Shown here one piece after another: positions 37,440-46,889 of a DNA stretch of 64,000 nt. A model generated the notes under the pieces. The model worked only from the letters and a program-made list of their open reading frames with translations. It was not told the DNA's origin and did not search any database. Origin of the DNA: Pseudonocardia endophytica. Lineage in GTDB: Bacteria; Actinomycetota; Actinomycetes; Mycobacteriales; Pseudonocardiaceae. The DNA is taken from positions 3,906,001 to 3,970,000 of the forward strand of contig NZ_SMFZ01000001.1 of NCBI RefSeq assembly GCF_004339565.1, in the 5' to 3' direction. The position numbers and the translations under genes were made by a program. The stretch's first letter is position 1. Each line of letters opens with the position of its first letter.

Positions 37440-38471
37440 GTGCCGATCGCCACGCCCGAGATCTACAACCAGATGCTGGACAACGCCAAGAGCGGCGAGT
37501 TCGCCTATCCCGCCATCAACGTGACCAGCACCGAGACGCTCAACGCCGCCCTGCGCGGTTTCGCCGACGCGGGCTCCGACGGCATCGTCCAGGTGTCCAC
37601 CGGAGGCGCCGAGTTCCTGTCCGGTACCCGGGTCAAGGACATGGTCACCGGGTCCGTCGGTCTCGCCGAGTTCGCGCACGTCGTCGCGGACAAGTACCCG
37701 ATCAACGTCGCGCTGCACACCGACCACTGCCCGAAGGACAAGCTCGACGGGTTCGTCCGGCCGCTGATCGCGATCAGCCAGGAGCGCGTGTCCCGCGGAG
37801 AGAACCCGCTGTTCCAGTCGCACATGTGGGACGGCTCCGCGACCGAGCTCGAGGAGAACCTGAAGATCGCCGCCGAACTGCTCGAGGAGGCGGCCAAGGC
37901 GAAGATCATCCTCGAGGTGGAGATCGGCGTCGTCGGCGGCGAGGAGGACGGCGTCGCCAACGACATCAACGAGAAGCTCTACACCGCCCCCGGCGACTAC
38001 GAGCGGACCGTCGAGGTGCTCGGCACCGGCGAGAAGGGCCGCTACCTGCTGGCCGCGACGTTCGGCAACGTGCACGGCGTCTACAAGCCGGGCAACGTGA
38101 AGCTCCGCCCGGAGATCCTCAAGCAGGGCCAGGAGGTGGCCGTGCAGAAGCTGGGTCTCGACGCCGGCGCCAAGCCGTTTGACCTGGTCTTCCACGGCGG
38201 TTCCGGCTCGCTGCTGGAGGAGATCCACGAGGCACTGGGCTATGGCGTCGTGAAGATGAACGTGGACACCGACACCCAGTACGCGTTCACCCGCCCGATC
38301 GCCGGGCACATGCTGTCCAACTACGACGGCGTCCTGAAGATCGACGGCGAGGTCGGCAACAAGAAGGTCTACGACCCGCGCTCGTACCTCAAGGCGGCCG
38401 AGACCGCGATGGCCACGCGCGTCGGAGAGGCCTGCGAGTCGCTGAAGTCGGCGGGCAAGGCCCTGTCCTGA
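37440..38471 (+). CDS. fba: Class II fructose-bisphosphate aldolase
   Basis: A 343-residue zinc enzyme cleaving fructose 1,6-bisphosphate in glycolysis and making it in gluconeogenesis. The motif HTDHCP holds catalytic Asp95 and zinc ligand His96; further zinc ligands are His212 (NVHGVYK) and His252 (FHGGSGS). Start is GTG 37440, with GAGGAGG at 37426-37432; upstream in-frame sequence is not conserved-looking. A long perfect hairpin terminates it. DUF3151 downstream is a common neighbour in actinobacteria. Confidence 0.98.
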   Translation: MPIATPEIYNQMLDNAKSGEFAYPAINVTSTETLNAALRGFADAGSDGIVQVSTGGAEFLSGTRVKDMVTGSVGLAEFAHVVADKYPINVALHTDHCPKDKLDGFVRPLIAISQERVSRGENPLFQSHMWDGSATELEENLKIAAELLEEAAKAKIILEVEIGVVGGEEDGVANDINEKLYTAPGDYERTVEVLGTGEKGRYLLAATFGNVHGVYKPGNVKLRPEILKQGQEVAVQKLGLDAGAKPFDLVFHGGSGSLLEEIHEALGYGVVKMNVDTDTQYAFTRPIAGHMLSNYDGVLKIDGEVGNKKVYDPRSYLKAAETAMATRVGEACESLKSAGKALS

Positions 38472-38482
38472 CCTCCCCTTCC

Positions 38483-38535
38483 CGAACGAACGGCACCTTC
38501 GAGCAATGCCATTGCTCGAAGGTGCCCCTCGTTCG
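38483..38535. terminator. fba terminator; dispersed palindromic element, copy 2
   Basis: A perfect 17-base stem (38492-38508 with 38510-38526) is extended by CGAACGA/TCGTTCG arms (38483-38489, 38529-38535) after a short bulge. Bases 38481-38510, inverted, match 31535-31564 at 27 of 30 positions. It begins 12 bases after the fba stop and should terminate transcription. Confidence 0.85.
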
Positions 38536-38568
38536 CGGGGTCGGGGCGCCGGGCGCGAGGATGAGCGC

Positions 38569-38982
38569 ATGAGTCTGCACGGCAACCTGCTCGAGCCGGA
38601 CGACACGCGCCTGCCCGTCGATCCGGCCGCGGCCGAGATCGACGGCGGGGCCGACCCGGCGGCCGTCGTCGCCGCGAACCCCACCTCGAGCGTCGCCTGG
38701 GCCACGCTGGCCGAGCGCGCACTGGACGCCGGTGACGCGGTGTCCGCCTACGCGTTCGCCCGCACCGGCTACCACCGCGGGCTGGACCAGCTGCGCCGCA
38801 ACGGGTGGAAGGGCTTCGGTCCGGTGCCGTGGGCGCACGAGCCGAACCGCGGGTTCCTGCGGGCCTGCGGTGCGCTGCTGCGCGCCGCGACCGAGTTCGG
38901 CGAGGCCGACGAGGTGGAGCGGCTGCGCACGCTGATCTCCGACTCGGATCCGGCCGCGCTGCCTGCGCTCGGCCTGTCCTGA
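38569..38982 (+). CDS. DUF3151-family protein
   Basis: A 137-residue soluble protein of a family restricted to actinobacteria. Typical segments are LLEPDDTRLPVD, TSSVAWATLAERAL, YAFARTGYHRGLDQLRRNGWKGFGPVPW and NRGFLRACGALLRAA; the helical arrangement resembles a TPR-like hairpin. The role is unknown; genes of this family usually lie next to fba, as here. ATG 38569 is the start, 97 bases after fba beyond its terminator, so it may have its own promoter. Confidence 0.9.
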   Translation: MSLHGNLLEPDDTRLPVDPAAAEIDGGADPAAVVAANPTSSVAWATLAERALDAGDAVSAYAFARTGYHRGLDQLRRNGWKGFGPVPWAHEPNRGFLRACGALLRAATEFGEADEVERLRTLISDSDPAALPALGLS

Positions 38983-39008
38983 CCGGCGTGGTGCCGGCGG
39001 CGCGGCCC

Positions 39009-39059
39009 GCACGAGTGTGGCGCCCGTTCCGTTGACCGGCACGAACGCCACATCCGTGC
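39009..39059. terminator. Hairpin between the DUF3151 and FUSC genes
   Basis: Arms GCACG-AG-TGTGGCG (39009-39022) and CGCCACA-TC-CGTGC (39046-39059) pair except for a two-base internal mismatch; an inner GTTC/GAAC can also pair. It belongs to the terminator-like hairpins that follow genes here and ends 14 bases before the next start. Confidence 0.6.
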
Positions 39060-39072
39060 CGGTGGGGCCGGG

Positions 39073-40182
39073 ATGAGCGGAGCACTCGCCCGGATCGGGA
39101 CGCGGATCCGGGACCGGACGGTGCTCGGCGGGCGTCGCCTGCGCGCGTCGGCGCTGCCGATCGTGCAGTGCGCGTTCGCCGGTGGGCTCGCGCTCTACGT
39201 CGCCGGCGACGTCGTCGGGCACGCGAGGCCGTTCTTCGCCCCGATCGCCGCGGTGATCAGCCTCGGCGTGTCGCTGAACTCCCGTCTGCGACGTGCGACC
39301 GAGCTCGTCGTCGGCGTCAGCCTCGGCGTGCTCGTCGGGGACCTGCTGATCGCGCAGATCGGCAGCGGTGTCTGGCAGCTGATGCTGGTCGTCGCGCTGG
39401 CCATGGCGATCGCCGTGTTCACCGACGGCGGCACGCTGATCGTCGCCCAGGCCGGCGCGTCCGCCGTCCTCGTCACCACGCTGCTGCCGCCGGGCGAAAC
39501 CGGCGGGATCGACCGCTGCGTGGATGCACTGATCGGCGGGGTGGCCGGGATCCTGGTCGCCGCCGTGATCCCGGTGAACCCGATCCGGCTCGTGCGCCGC
39601 GAGGCCAGGCGTCTGCTCGACGAGCTGTGCTCCGTCCTGCTCGAGGTCGCGACTGCGTTGCGCGAGGGCGAGGCCGACCGCGCCCGCCAGGCGTTGCAGA
39701 AGGCCCGAGACACCCAGCCGTTGATCGACGAGCTGCGCGCGGCCGTGGCCTCGGCGGGCGAGGTCGCGTCCGTGTCCCCGCTGCGCAGGCCCCGGCGCCG
39801 CATGCTGCACCGCTACCGCGAGCTGGCCGAGCGGGCGGACTACGCGATGCGCAACGCCCGGGTGCTCACCCGGCGTGCGCTGACCGCGCTGGAGGACGGC
39901 GAGCCGATCCCGGAAGGCCTGGCCGACGCCGTCGCCGGGCTGTCCACCGCCGTCGGCGCCGTGACCCGCGAGCTCGGTGTGGACGGCGACCGGGAACGCG
40001 CACGCCGCCCGATCCTGGACGTCGTGCACGCGGCTCCGGTACTGGCCGAGGACCCCGACCACCCGCGCCTCACGACCAGCGCCGTGCTCGTCGCGCAGGT
40101 GCGCTCGATCGCCGTGGATCTGCTGCAGGCGACCGGACTGGATCGCGAGGAGGCGTTGCGGGCCCTGCGCGACCGGTTGTGA
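39073..40182 (+). CDS. FUSC-family inner membrane protein (aromatic acid exporter-like)
   Basis: A 369-residue protein. Six N-terminal membrane helices (~28-170; for example FFAPIAAVISLGVSLNSRL, LVVALAMAIAVFTDGGTLIV) precede a helical cytoplasmic domain (~175-369). This is the half-size fusaric acid resistance/AaeB-like layout, associated with efflux of aromatic acids, though many members are uncharacterised. ATG 39073 starts 14 bases after a hairpin. The following 185 bases hold no visible gene. Confidence 0.85.
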   Translation: MSGALARIGTRIRDRTVLGGRRLRASALPIVQCAFAGGLALYVAGDVVGHARPFFAPIAAVISLGVSLNSRLRRATELVVGVSLGVLVGDLLIAQIGSGVWQLMLVVALAMAIAVFTDGGTLIVAQAGASAVLVTTLLPPGETGGIDRCVDALIGGVAGILVAAVIPVNPIRLVRREARRLLDELCSVLLEVATALREGEADRARQALQKARDTQPLIDELRAAVASAGEVASVSPLRRPRRRMLHRYRELAERADYAMRNARVLTRRALTALEDGEPIPEGLADAVAGLSTAVGAVTRELGVDGDRERARRPILDVVHAAPVLAEDPDHPRLTTSAVLVAQVRSIAVDLLQATGLDREEALRALRDRL

Positions 40183-40367
40183 GGTCCGTGTTGCGCCCTG
40201 TGAACATCGCTGCACCCTTCGGGCGGTCGGGGCCGGAGGGGATTCCCTGTCCGGTCGGACAGGTGCTTCAATCCTCGATACCGATCCGGCGCAGGGACCG
40301 CTCGTCCCACCCCACGATGTGGTGGCGGCTGTCGTCGTGCCCGTTTCGACCGAGACCCGAGGTCCTT

Positions 40368-41039
40368 GTGCAGCTGTTCATCCGGTTCGTGCTCGCCCCG
40401 CTCGTGCGCCTGGTCTGGCGTCCCCGCGTGCGTGGTGCCGATCTCGTGCCGCCGACCGGTCCGGTCATCCTCGCCGCCAACCACCGCGCGGCCGTCGACA
40501 CGGCGTTCATCCCGCTCGTCACACCCCGTCCGGTCGCGTTCCTCGGCAAGGCCGAGTACTTCACCGGCCGCGGGCCGAAGGGCCGGCTGGTCGCGGCGTT
40601 CCTGCGGGCGCTCGGATACGTGCCGGTCGACCGGGGCAACGTGAAGGCGGGCCTCGCCGCGCTGGACGCCGGGCGCACGGTGCTGCGTGCGGGCGGCGCG
40701 TTCGGGATCTACCCGGAGGGCACCCGCTCGCTGGACGGCCGCCTGCACCGCGGGCACACCGGCGTCGCGTCGCTGGCTCTGTCGACCGGCGCGATCGTCG
40801 TGCCGGTCGCCTTGCTGGGTACGGACCAGGTGCAGCCGGTGGGCCGTCGCTTCCCGAGGGTTCGACGGGTGGAGGTCCGCTTCGGACGGCCGCTCGAGTT
40901 CAGTCGCTACGAGGGACTGGAGGGTGCGCCGGCGATCCGTCGCGCGGTCACCGACGAGATCATGAGCGCCATCGCGGACCTGTCCGGCCAGGTCTACGTG
41001 GACAGCTACCACCGCCGCCCGGACCAGATCGCCGCCTGA
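40368..41039 (+). CDS. 1-acylglycerol-3-phosphate O-acyltransferase (PlsC-like)
   Basis: A 223-residue membrane-associated acyltransferase of phospholipid synthesis. The catalytic HX4D motif is His39 to Asp44 (NHRAAVD), and the substrate-binding PEGTR motif is at 116-120. FLGKAEYF and GYVPVDRG are the intermediate family blocks. Length is normal. GTG 40368 follows GAGG at 40359-40362. It is convergent with a TetR regulator, with only three bases between the stops. Confidence 0.92.
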   Translation: MQLFIRFVLAPLVRLVWRPRVRGADLVPPTGPVILAANHRAAVDTAFIPLVTPRPVAFLGKAEYFTGRGPKGRLVAAFLRALGYVPVDRGNVKAGLAALDAGRTVLRAGGAFGIYPEGTRSLDGRLHRGHTGVASLALSTGAIVVPVALLGTDQVQPVGRRFPRVRRVEVRFGRPLEFSRYEGLEGAPAIRRAVTDEIMSAIADLSGQVYVDSYHRRPDQIAA

Positions 41040-41042
41040 GGC

Positions 41043-41654
41043 TCACCCTGCCGGCGCCCGCAGGTCGAGCAGGTGCGCGCGCAGTGCTGCCCGGCACCGC
41101 GCCGGGCCCACCGGGTCGACGGCACGCGTCCCGGCCAGCGACAGACCGTCGAGCAGTGCCGCGAGCCGGTCCGCCTCCGTGTCGAGGTCCCGACCCGCCC
41201 CCAGTGACGCGGTCAGTGCCCGCCGGACCAGCGCGTCCGTCCCGGTCGTTGACTCGCGCTCCAGATCTGCGAGACCGGGGTCCCGCCGGGCCGCGGCGCT
41301 GAACTCCAGGAACACGACGACCTCGTCGTGGCGCCGGGCGTCCAGCGGCAGCAGCTCGGCGAACAGATCGACGGCGGCGTCCACGCGCTCGTCGGCCGGC
41401 AGCGACCCCGGGTCGCCGATGGCCTCCACACGGGCGGCCATGCGGGCCGCGACCCGGTCCACGAGCGTGCGCATCGCGAACCGCATCAGATCGGACTGGC
41501 CGGCGAAGTAGTGCCGGACCGAGCCGAGGTTCAGATCCGCCTCGGCCGCCACGCTGCGCAGCGAGGCCCCGTGCAGCCCGTCCCTCGCGACGACGCGGAA
41601 CAGCGCATCGGCGACCAGCTCCCGTCGCTCCCCGGCGTCCACGACCTTCGGCAC
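41043..41654 (-). CDS. TetR-family transcriptional regulator
   Basis: A 203-residue repressor. The N-terminal helix-turn-helix is seen in ADALFRVVARDGLHGASLRSVAAEADLNLGSVRHYFAGQSDLM (residues ~15-60); the C-terminal domain binds an unknown ligand. GTG 41654. It is divergent from two tiny membrane protein genes, and the 64-base space between holds a large dyad (41656-41699), so it most likely represses itself and those genes. Confidence 0.93.
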   Translation of the reverse strand: MPKVVDAGERRELVADALFRVVARDGLHGASLRSVAAEADLNLGSVRHYFAGQSDLMRFAMRTLVDRVAARMAARVEAIGDPGSLPADERVDAAVDLFAELLPLDARRHDEVVVFLEFSAAARRDPGLADLERESTTGTDALVRRALTASLGAGRDLDTEADRLAALLDGLSLAGTRAVDPVGPARCRAALRAHLLDLRAPAG

Positions 41655-41655
41655 T

Positions 41656-41699
41656 CGACTGTTTTAGCACACCTATGCTAGATTGATTTAGCACAGTCG
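41656..41699. promoter_or_regulatory. Putative TetR operator
   Basis: Outer arms CGACTG (41656-41661) and CAGTCG (41694-41699) enclose TAGCA-N6-TGCTA (41665-41680) and a direct repeat TTTAGCACA (41663-41671, 41687-41695). This AT-rich dyad spans the promoter space between the TetR gene and the divergent small membrane genes. Confidence 0.7.
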
Positions 41700-41718
41700 A
41701 GATAAATAGGAGGTCGAC

Positions 41719-41985
41719 ATGGACACCGTCCTGACGTTGCTGCTGGTCCGCTTCGGACTGATCGCGCTCGGGGTCGTGGTGCTGGCGCTGCTGGCGACAG
41801 CGGCGCTGGCGATCGCCCGCCGGAGTCTGCGGACACCGGAGTCCAGGGACAGGGCGTCGTCGCTCGTGCGGTCGGCGTCGGACGCGCTGGAGCGCCGGTC
41901 GTCGGGTGCGGGGACGCGCGGCCGGGTCGTCGGATCGGTGGCCCGGCGGGCGGGCGACGCGGCCGCGCGGCGGCTCGAACCGTGA
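41719..41985 (+). CDS. Small single-pass membrane protein (88 aa)
   Basis: An 88-residue protein of unknown family: a membrane helix at ~6-34 (LLLVRFGLIALGVVVLALLATAALAIA) and a basic cytoplasmic tail with Ser/Arg repeats. AGGAGG at 41708-41713 is ideally spaced from ATG 41719. It sits behind the TetR operator and overlaps the next tiny gene by four bases. A role as the target of a dedicated regulator suggests a stress- or ligand-induced membrane peptide. Confidence 0.8.
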   Translation: MDTVLTLLLVRFGLIALGVVVLALLATAALAIARRSLRTPESRDRASSLVRSASDALERRSSGAGTRGRVVGSVARRAGDAAARRLEP

Positions 41986-42104
41986 CCGGCCACGAGCTGC
42001 TCGAGCACCTCGTGACGGACCTGCTGGTCAAGGGCGCGATCGTGCTCGTCGCGCTGGCGCTGGTCGCGCTGCTGGGCGTGGCGCTGTGGCGACGGCTCTC
42101 GTAG
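41982..42104 (+). CDS. Tiny membrane protein (40 aa)
   Basis: A 40-residue peptide with one hydrophobic helix covering most of its length (LLVKGAIVLVALALVALLGVALW) and ending RRLS. GTG 41982 overlaps the stop of the 88-residue gene (GTGA), the same coupling used by real operons here. It is convergent with the gene at 42106, with one base between. Its reality rests on the coupling and the helix; there is no known family. Confidence 0.65.
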   Translation: MTGHELLEHLVTDLLVKGAIVLVALALVALLGVALWRRLS

Positions 42105-42105
42105 G

Positions 42106-42792
42106 TCAGGGACGCACGAGCAGCCACGGCTCGGTGTGCCGGTACCAGGCCCAGCGCGTGACCTCCCTGGGGTGCTCGACGCCGTCGTGCGTCACGCGCG
42201 CTCCGGTGAAGCCGATCTGCAGGGCACGGCCGGTTGCGGCGTGCACGCCGCGGTCGCCGAGCACGGACACGCCGTCCGGCCCGGCCTCGACCCGCAGCCT
42301 GTGCACCGTCCCGTTCAGCACCCGGGTCGCGTCGCAGTAGGCCTCGCCGTGCAGGTCCCGGATCTCGCCCCGGCCTGCCAGGACGCCGCCCGCGTCGTCG
42401 CGGACGAGCGGGACCGGTGTCGCCCGCCCGGCCAACGCCAGCCGGCCCGCGTCGGCTGGTCTGCTCGGCAGGCCCCACGCACGGGCGGCCGGTGAGCGCC
42501 CGGACGGCACGAACGCCACCTCGACGGCCCCCAGCAACTCCTTGCGCAGCAGCCGGACGAGCACGGCGGCCAGGTCGCCGTCGGTGCCGCGCACGATCAC
42601 GCGGGACGGGGCGTCCGCGAGCACCGGGTCGAGCTCGTCGCGGCCGGGCCGTGCGCCGAGCGTGACGGACGGCACCGCCCCCAGCAGGGCGTCGACCCGT
42701 TCCCGCTGCGCTGCAGTGCGGATACCGTGGAGGCGGCGAGGCGGACCGACCGCACAGGCCAGGACCACCGCTCCAGGATCGATCGTGCCCAC
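42106..42792 (-). CDS. Conserved hypothetical protein divergent from purA
   Basis: A 228-residue protein I do not recognise by fold. Features: N-terminal strand VVLACAVGPPRRL, a segment with Asp-rich turns (PSRVIVRGTDGDLAAVLVRLLRKE) and a C-terminal strand-rich part (YCDATRVLNGTVHRLRVEA, RWAWYRHTEPWLLVRP). The middle faintly resembles the catalytic region of lipid or diacylglycerol kinases, but key Gly residues are not evident. In mycobacteria a conserved hypothetical gene is also divergent from purA. GTG 42792 is the start. Confidence 0.7.
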   Translation of the reverse strand: MGTIDPGAVVLACAVGPPRRLHGIRTAAQRERVDALLGAVPSVTLGARPGRDELDPVLADAPSRVIVRGTDGDLAAVLVRLLRKELLGAVEVAFVPSGRSPAARAWGLPSRPADAGRLALAGRATPVPLVRDDAGGVLAGRGEIRDLHGEAYCDATRVLNGTVHRLRVEAGPDGVSVLGDRGVHAATGRALQIGFTGARVTHDGVEHPREVTRWAWYRHTEPWLLVRP

Positions 42793-42859
42793 AGATCGGT
42801 TACCCTCCCCGCCGCGGTGTCCGGAATCGGAACGTCCGCGGCACGTGTCATGCCTGTAG

Positions 42860-44155
<1,296 letters not shown>

Positions 44156-44234
44156 CCCGGCCGCACAAGATCTGACCCCGCGGCGCGGGCCGGGTCGCGC
44201 CAACGTTCCACCGGATGGCTCCGCCGGATCGAGC

Positions 44235-44270
44235 GGTACGTTCCGGTCGTCGTGACCGCGGAAACGTACC
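44235..44270. terminator. Hairpin downstream of purA
   Basis: GGTACGTTCC (44235-44244) pairs with GGAAACGTACC (44260-44270) with one bulged base, and GGTC/GACC extend it inwards. It is the only structured element seen in the 262 bases between purA and the convergent MFS gene. No T-tract. Confidence 0.55.
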
Positions 44271-44417
44271 GGCCGATCGCGACAGGGGATCGACCGGCAC
44301 ATTACGGCTGTTCGGCCCGCCGTCGAGCGACGCCCGACCCGGTCCGGCTGCCCCGTTCCACCGGCTCGCGCGAAAGCTGCTCTCGTCCGACCGGGCCGTG
44401 CGAGCGGAGCCCTGTCC

Positions 44418-45629
44418 TCACCACCGCGCGGCGGGCTCCTGACGGACCGGCGTCACCGCCGCGGCGACGAGAGGCGCGGCCGCGGCCATGGCGAAGCCCC
44501 AGGTGTAGCCGGCCGAGCCGATCAGTGCGCCCAGCGCGATCGGCACACCGGAAGCGACCAGGTTCTGGCCGGTGTTCTGGATCCCCAGAGCCCGGCCGGA
44601 CCACGACGGGCCCGCGATCTCGGCGACGGCGGTGAACGCCAGTCCGTTGTCGGCGACCGTGACCACCGACCCGATGCCCAGCGCCAGGGCGGCCAGCCAC
44701 CCGGCCGTCGCGTCCCCGAGTGCGAACAGGAGCAGTACGCCCGCCGCCGCGACGGCGACCGTCCGCATCGGACGCAACCGCGACCCGACCCGGTCCGACC
44801 ACACCCCGGACCCGATTCGCCCGACCGCACCCGCCACCTGGACGGCGGCCATGAACGCCCCGGCCGTGGCGATGCCCCAACCCTGCTCGCGGACCAGGTA
44901 CTCGGTGCCGAACGCGGCCACCGCGAACTGCGGCACGACCAGAAGCGCGCTCGCCGCGTGCACCCGCCACAGCACTGGTGCGCGGTACGGCGTGCCGGAC
45001 GTCGGCTGGTCGTCCGAGGCCGCGGCCCGTGGCGGGTCCGGAGCCAGGGTCGCGACGAGCACGGCGGACACCGCGCAGAGCGCGGCGGGCAGGAACAGTG
45101 CGGTGAACGCGCCGACGGAGCCGGCCAGCGCAGGCAGCGTCAGCCCGGCCACCGCGACGCCGAGCGGCTGGGCCGTCTGCCGGATGCCCATCGCCAGGCC
45201 ACGCTCGGACCGTCCGAACCAGCCCATGATCAGCCGGCCGCTGGCGGCGTTCACCGACGCCGCGAACACGCCGCCGAGCCCGAGCAGTAGCAGGTGGGCG
45301 GCCGGTGCGGCGTGCGGCAGCGCCGCGACCACGCCGACGACGACCGCGGTGCCGGTGAGCCCTGCCGTCATCACGATCCGCTCGCCGTAGCGGTCGGCGG
45401 CCGCACCCCACGCGACGAGCGCCACGAGCAGCCCGACGGTCGGCGCGGCGACATAGGCGCCCGCCCCGGCCAGCGACAGCCCGTACGTGTCGCGCAACAC
45501 CGGGAGCAGGAACGGCATCCCGTAGGCGAACGCGGAGGCGGCCGTCTGCGCGAACACGCCGATGCCGAGCACGAGCCAGCGCCGTCGGGACCGCGTGACG
45601 TCCCCTGCGTGCACGACCCGTTCCGACAT
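44418..45629 (-). CDS. MFS transporter
   Basis: A 403-residue, twelve-helix carrier. Two loop motifs of the family are visible: GAAADRYGERIVMTAG in the first half and GSGVWSDRVGSRLRPM in the second. The sequence resembles the oxalate/formate antiporter-like and NarK-like MFS groups (GRLIMGWFGRSERGLAMGIRQ), but the substrate is unknown. ATG 45629 is chosen; ATG 45638 would add three residues. It lies 60 bases downstream of marP's stop on the same strand, reading the same way, so read-through from the marP operon is possible. Confidence 0.9.
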   Translation of the reverse strand: MSERVVHAGDVTRSRRRWLVLGIGVFAQTAASAFAYGMPFLLPVLRDTYGLSLAGAGAYVAAPTVGLLVALVAWGAAADRYGERIVMTAGLTGTAVVVGVVAALPHAAPAAHLLLLGLGGVFAASVNAASGRLIMGWFGRSERGLAMGIRQTAQPLGVAVAGLTLPALAGSVGAFTALFLPAALCAVSAVLVATLAPDPPRAAASDDQPTSGTPYRAPVLWRVHAASALLVVPQFAVAAFGTEYLVREQGWGIATAGAFMAAVQVAGAVGRIGSGVWSDRVGSRLRPMRTVAVAAAGVLLLFALGDATAGWLAALALGIGSVVTVADNGLAFTAVAEIAGPSWSGRALGIQNTGQNLVASGVPIALGALIGSAGYTWGFAMAAAAPLVAAAVTPVRQEPAARW

Positions 45630-45689
45630 GCAACGCACGCTACGTCCGCGTCCCAGAAAGTGGCGAGGTGATCCCAGATAATGGGATCG

Positions 45690-46889
45690 TCAGGCGGCGC
45701 AGTCTCCCGTCTGGACCTCGCGCGTCGAGCCGCTGGCGGCCGCGTTGAGCGCCGCGGCGACCTGCTCGCCGGTGAGCACGAAACCGGTCTCGGAGTCGTC
45801 AAGGGCCGCGCCGAACACCACACCCAGCACCCGGCCGTCGGGGGCGATCATCGGGCCGCCGGAGTTCCCGGAGCGGACCACGGCGCGCACGGTGTAGACG
45901 TCGCGGGTGACGCTGCCCTGGTCGTAGATGTCCGGCCCGCGCAGGCGGATCCGCTCGCGGATCTTGCCGGGCGTGATCGTGTAGGGGCCGTCCAGCGGGT
46001 AGCCGAGGATGATCGCGTCGTCCCCGACACCCGCCGGGTCCGGGCTGAACTGCAACGGGTCGGCGTCCAGGTCCGGCACGTCGAGCACGGCGATGTCGAC
46101 CTCGGGGTCGTAGCTGACCACGGTGGCCGACAGCTGGCGGGTGGCGCCGGAGCGGCGGGTGACCTCGACGCTGGTGGTCGACGTCCCGGCCACGACGTGC
46201 GCGTTCGTCATCACACGCTGCGGGGCGACGACGAAGCCGGTGCCCTCCAGTGCCTTGCTGCACGACGGCGCCCGGCCGCGCACCTTCAGCACGCTCGGCC
46301 GCACGTCTCGGACGACCTGCGAGTCGGCCAGCGAGGCGTCCGGCGGACCGACGGCGGCGACCGGGGTCCGGGAGAACGGGCTGACCACGTCCGGGAACCC
46401 GGAGCTGTCCAGGATCTGCCGCAGCTCGGCGGGAAGCTGGCGCGCGGCGGCGGGCATCACCGAGTCGACGCCGGCGAGCACGGTGGACCCGCGCACGCCC
46501 TGCGTCAGGCCGGTGAGGCTCGTCGAGGCCAGCGGCAGCGCGATCAACCAGGCCGCGATCACCACGGCGATCGCCTGGACGGCCGCGCCCAGCGCCGAGT
46601 CCACCTTCAGCGTGCCCTCGCCGCGGATCCGGTCCCGGATGCGTCGTCCGAAGTAGACGCCGGTGGCCTCGCCGAGCGCGACGAGCAGCACCACCGCCGC
46701 GAGACTGATCAGGATCTTGGCCTGCTGCGACTCGACCGTCTCGGCCAGCAGCGGCGCCAGCCGCAGCCCGAGGATCGCCCCGGCAAGCACGCCGACGAAC
46801 GACAACAGCGCGACCGCAACACCGTGCCGCCACCCGGAGACCGCGGCCAGCAGGGCGAGCACGACCACGACCAGGTCGACCCAACTCAC
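45690..46889 (-). CDS. marP: Membrane serine protease, MarP family
   Basis: A 399-residue protein. Four N-terminal membrane helices (~4-120) are followed by an extracytoplasmic trypsin-like domain with triad His231 (NAHVV), Asp265 (DIAVLD) and Ser343 (GNSGGP). Cys210 and Cys397 correspond to the activating disulphide known for M. tuberculosis MarP (Rv3671c), which supports survival in acid and oxidative stress by processing cell-wall enzymes. GTG 46889 overlaps the Nudix stop by four bases. Last gene of the nth-thioredoxin-Nudix-marP operon. Confidence 0.93.
   Translation of the reverse strand: MSWVDLVVVVLALLAAVSGWRHGVAVALLSFVGVLAGAILGLRLAPLLAETVESQQAKILISLAAVVLLVALGEATGVYFGRRIRDRIRGEGTLKVDSALGAAVQAIAVVIAAWLIALPLASTSLTGLTQGVRGSTVLAGVDSVMPAAARQLPAELRQILDSSGFPDVVSPFSRTPVAAVGPPDASLADSQVVRDVRPSVLKVRGRAPSCSKALEGTGFVVAPQRVMTNAHVVAGTSTTSVEVTRRSGATRQLSATVVSYDPEVDIAVLDVPDLDADPLQFSPDPAGVGDDAIILGYPLDGPYTITPGKIRERIRLRGPDIYDQGSVTRDVYTVRAVVRSGNSGGPMIAPDGRVLGVVFGAALDDSETGFVLTGEQVAAALNAAASGSTREVQTGDCAA

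Noticed and set aside
44156-44417. Possible small gene between purA and the MFS gene
   Set aside because: Open frames are short, Arg/Pro-rich and without ribosome sites; only a hairpin is convincing.
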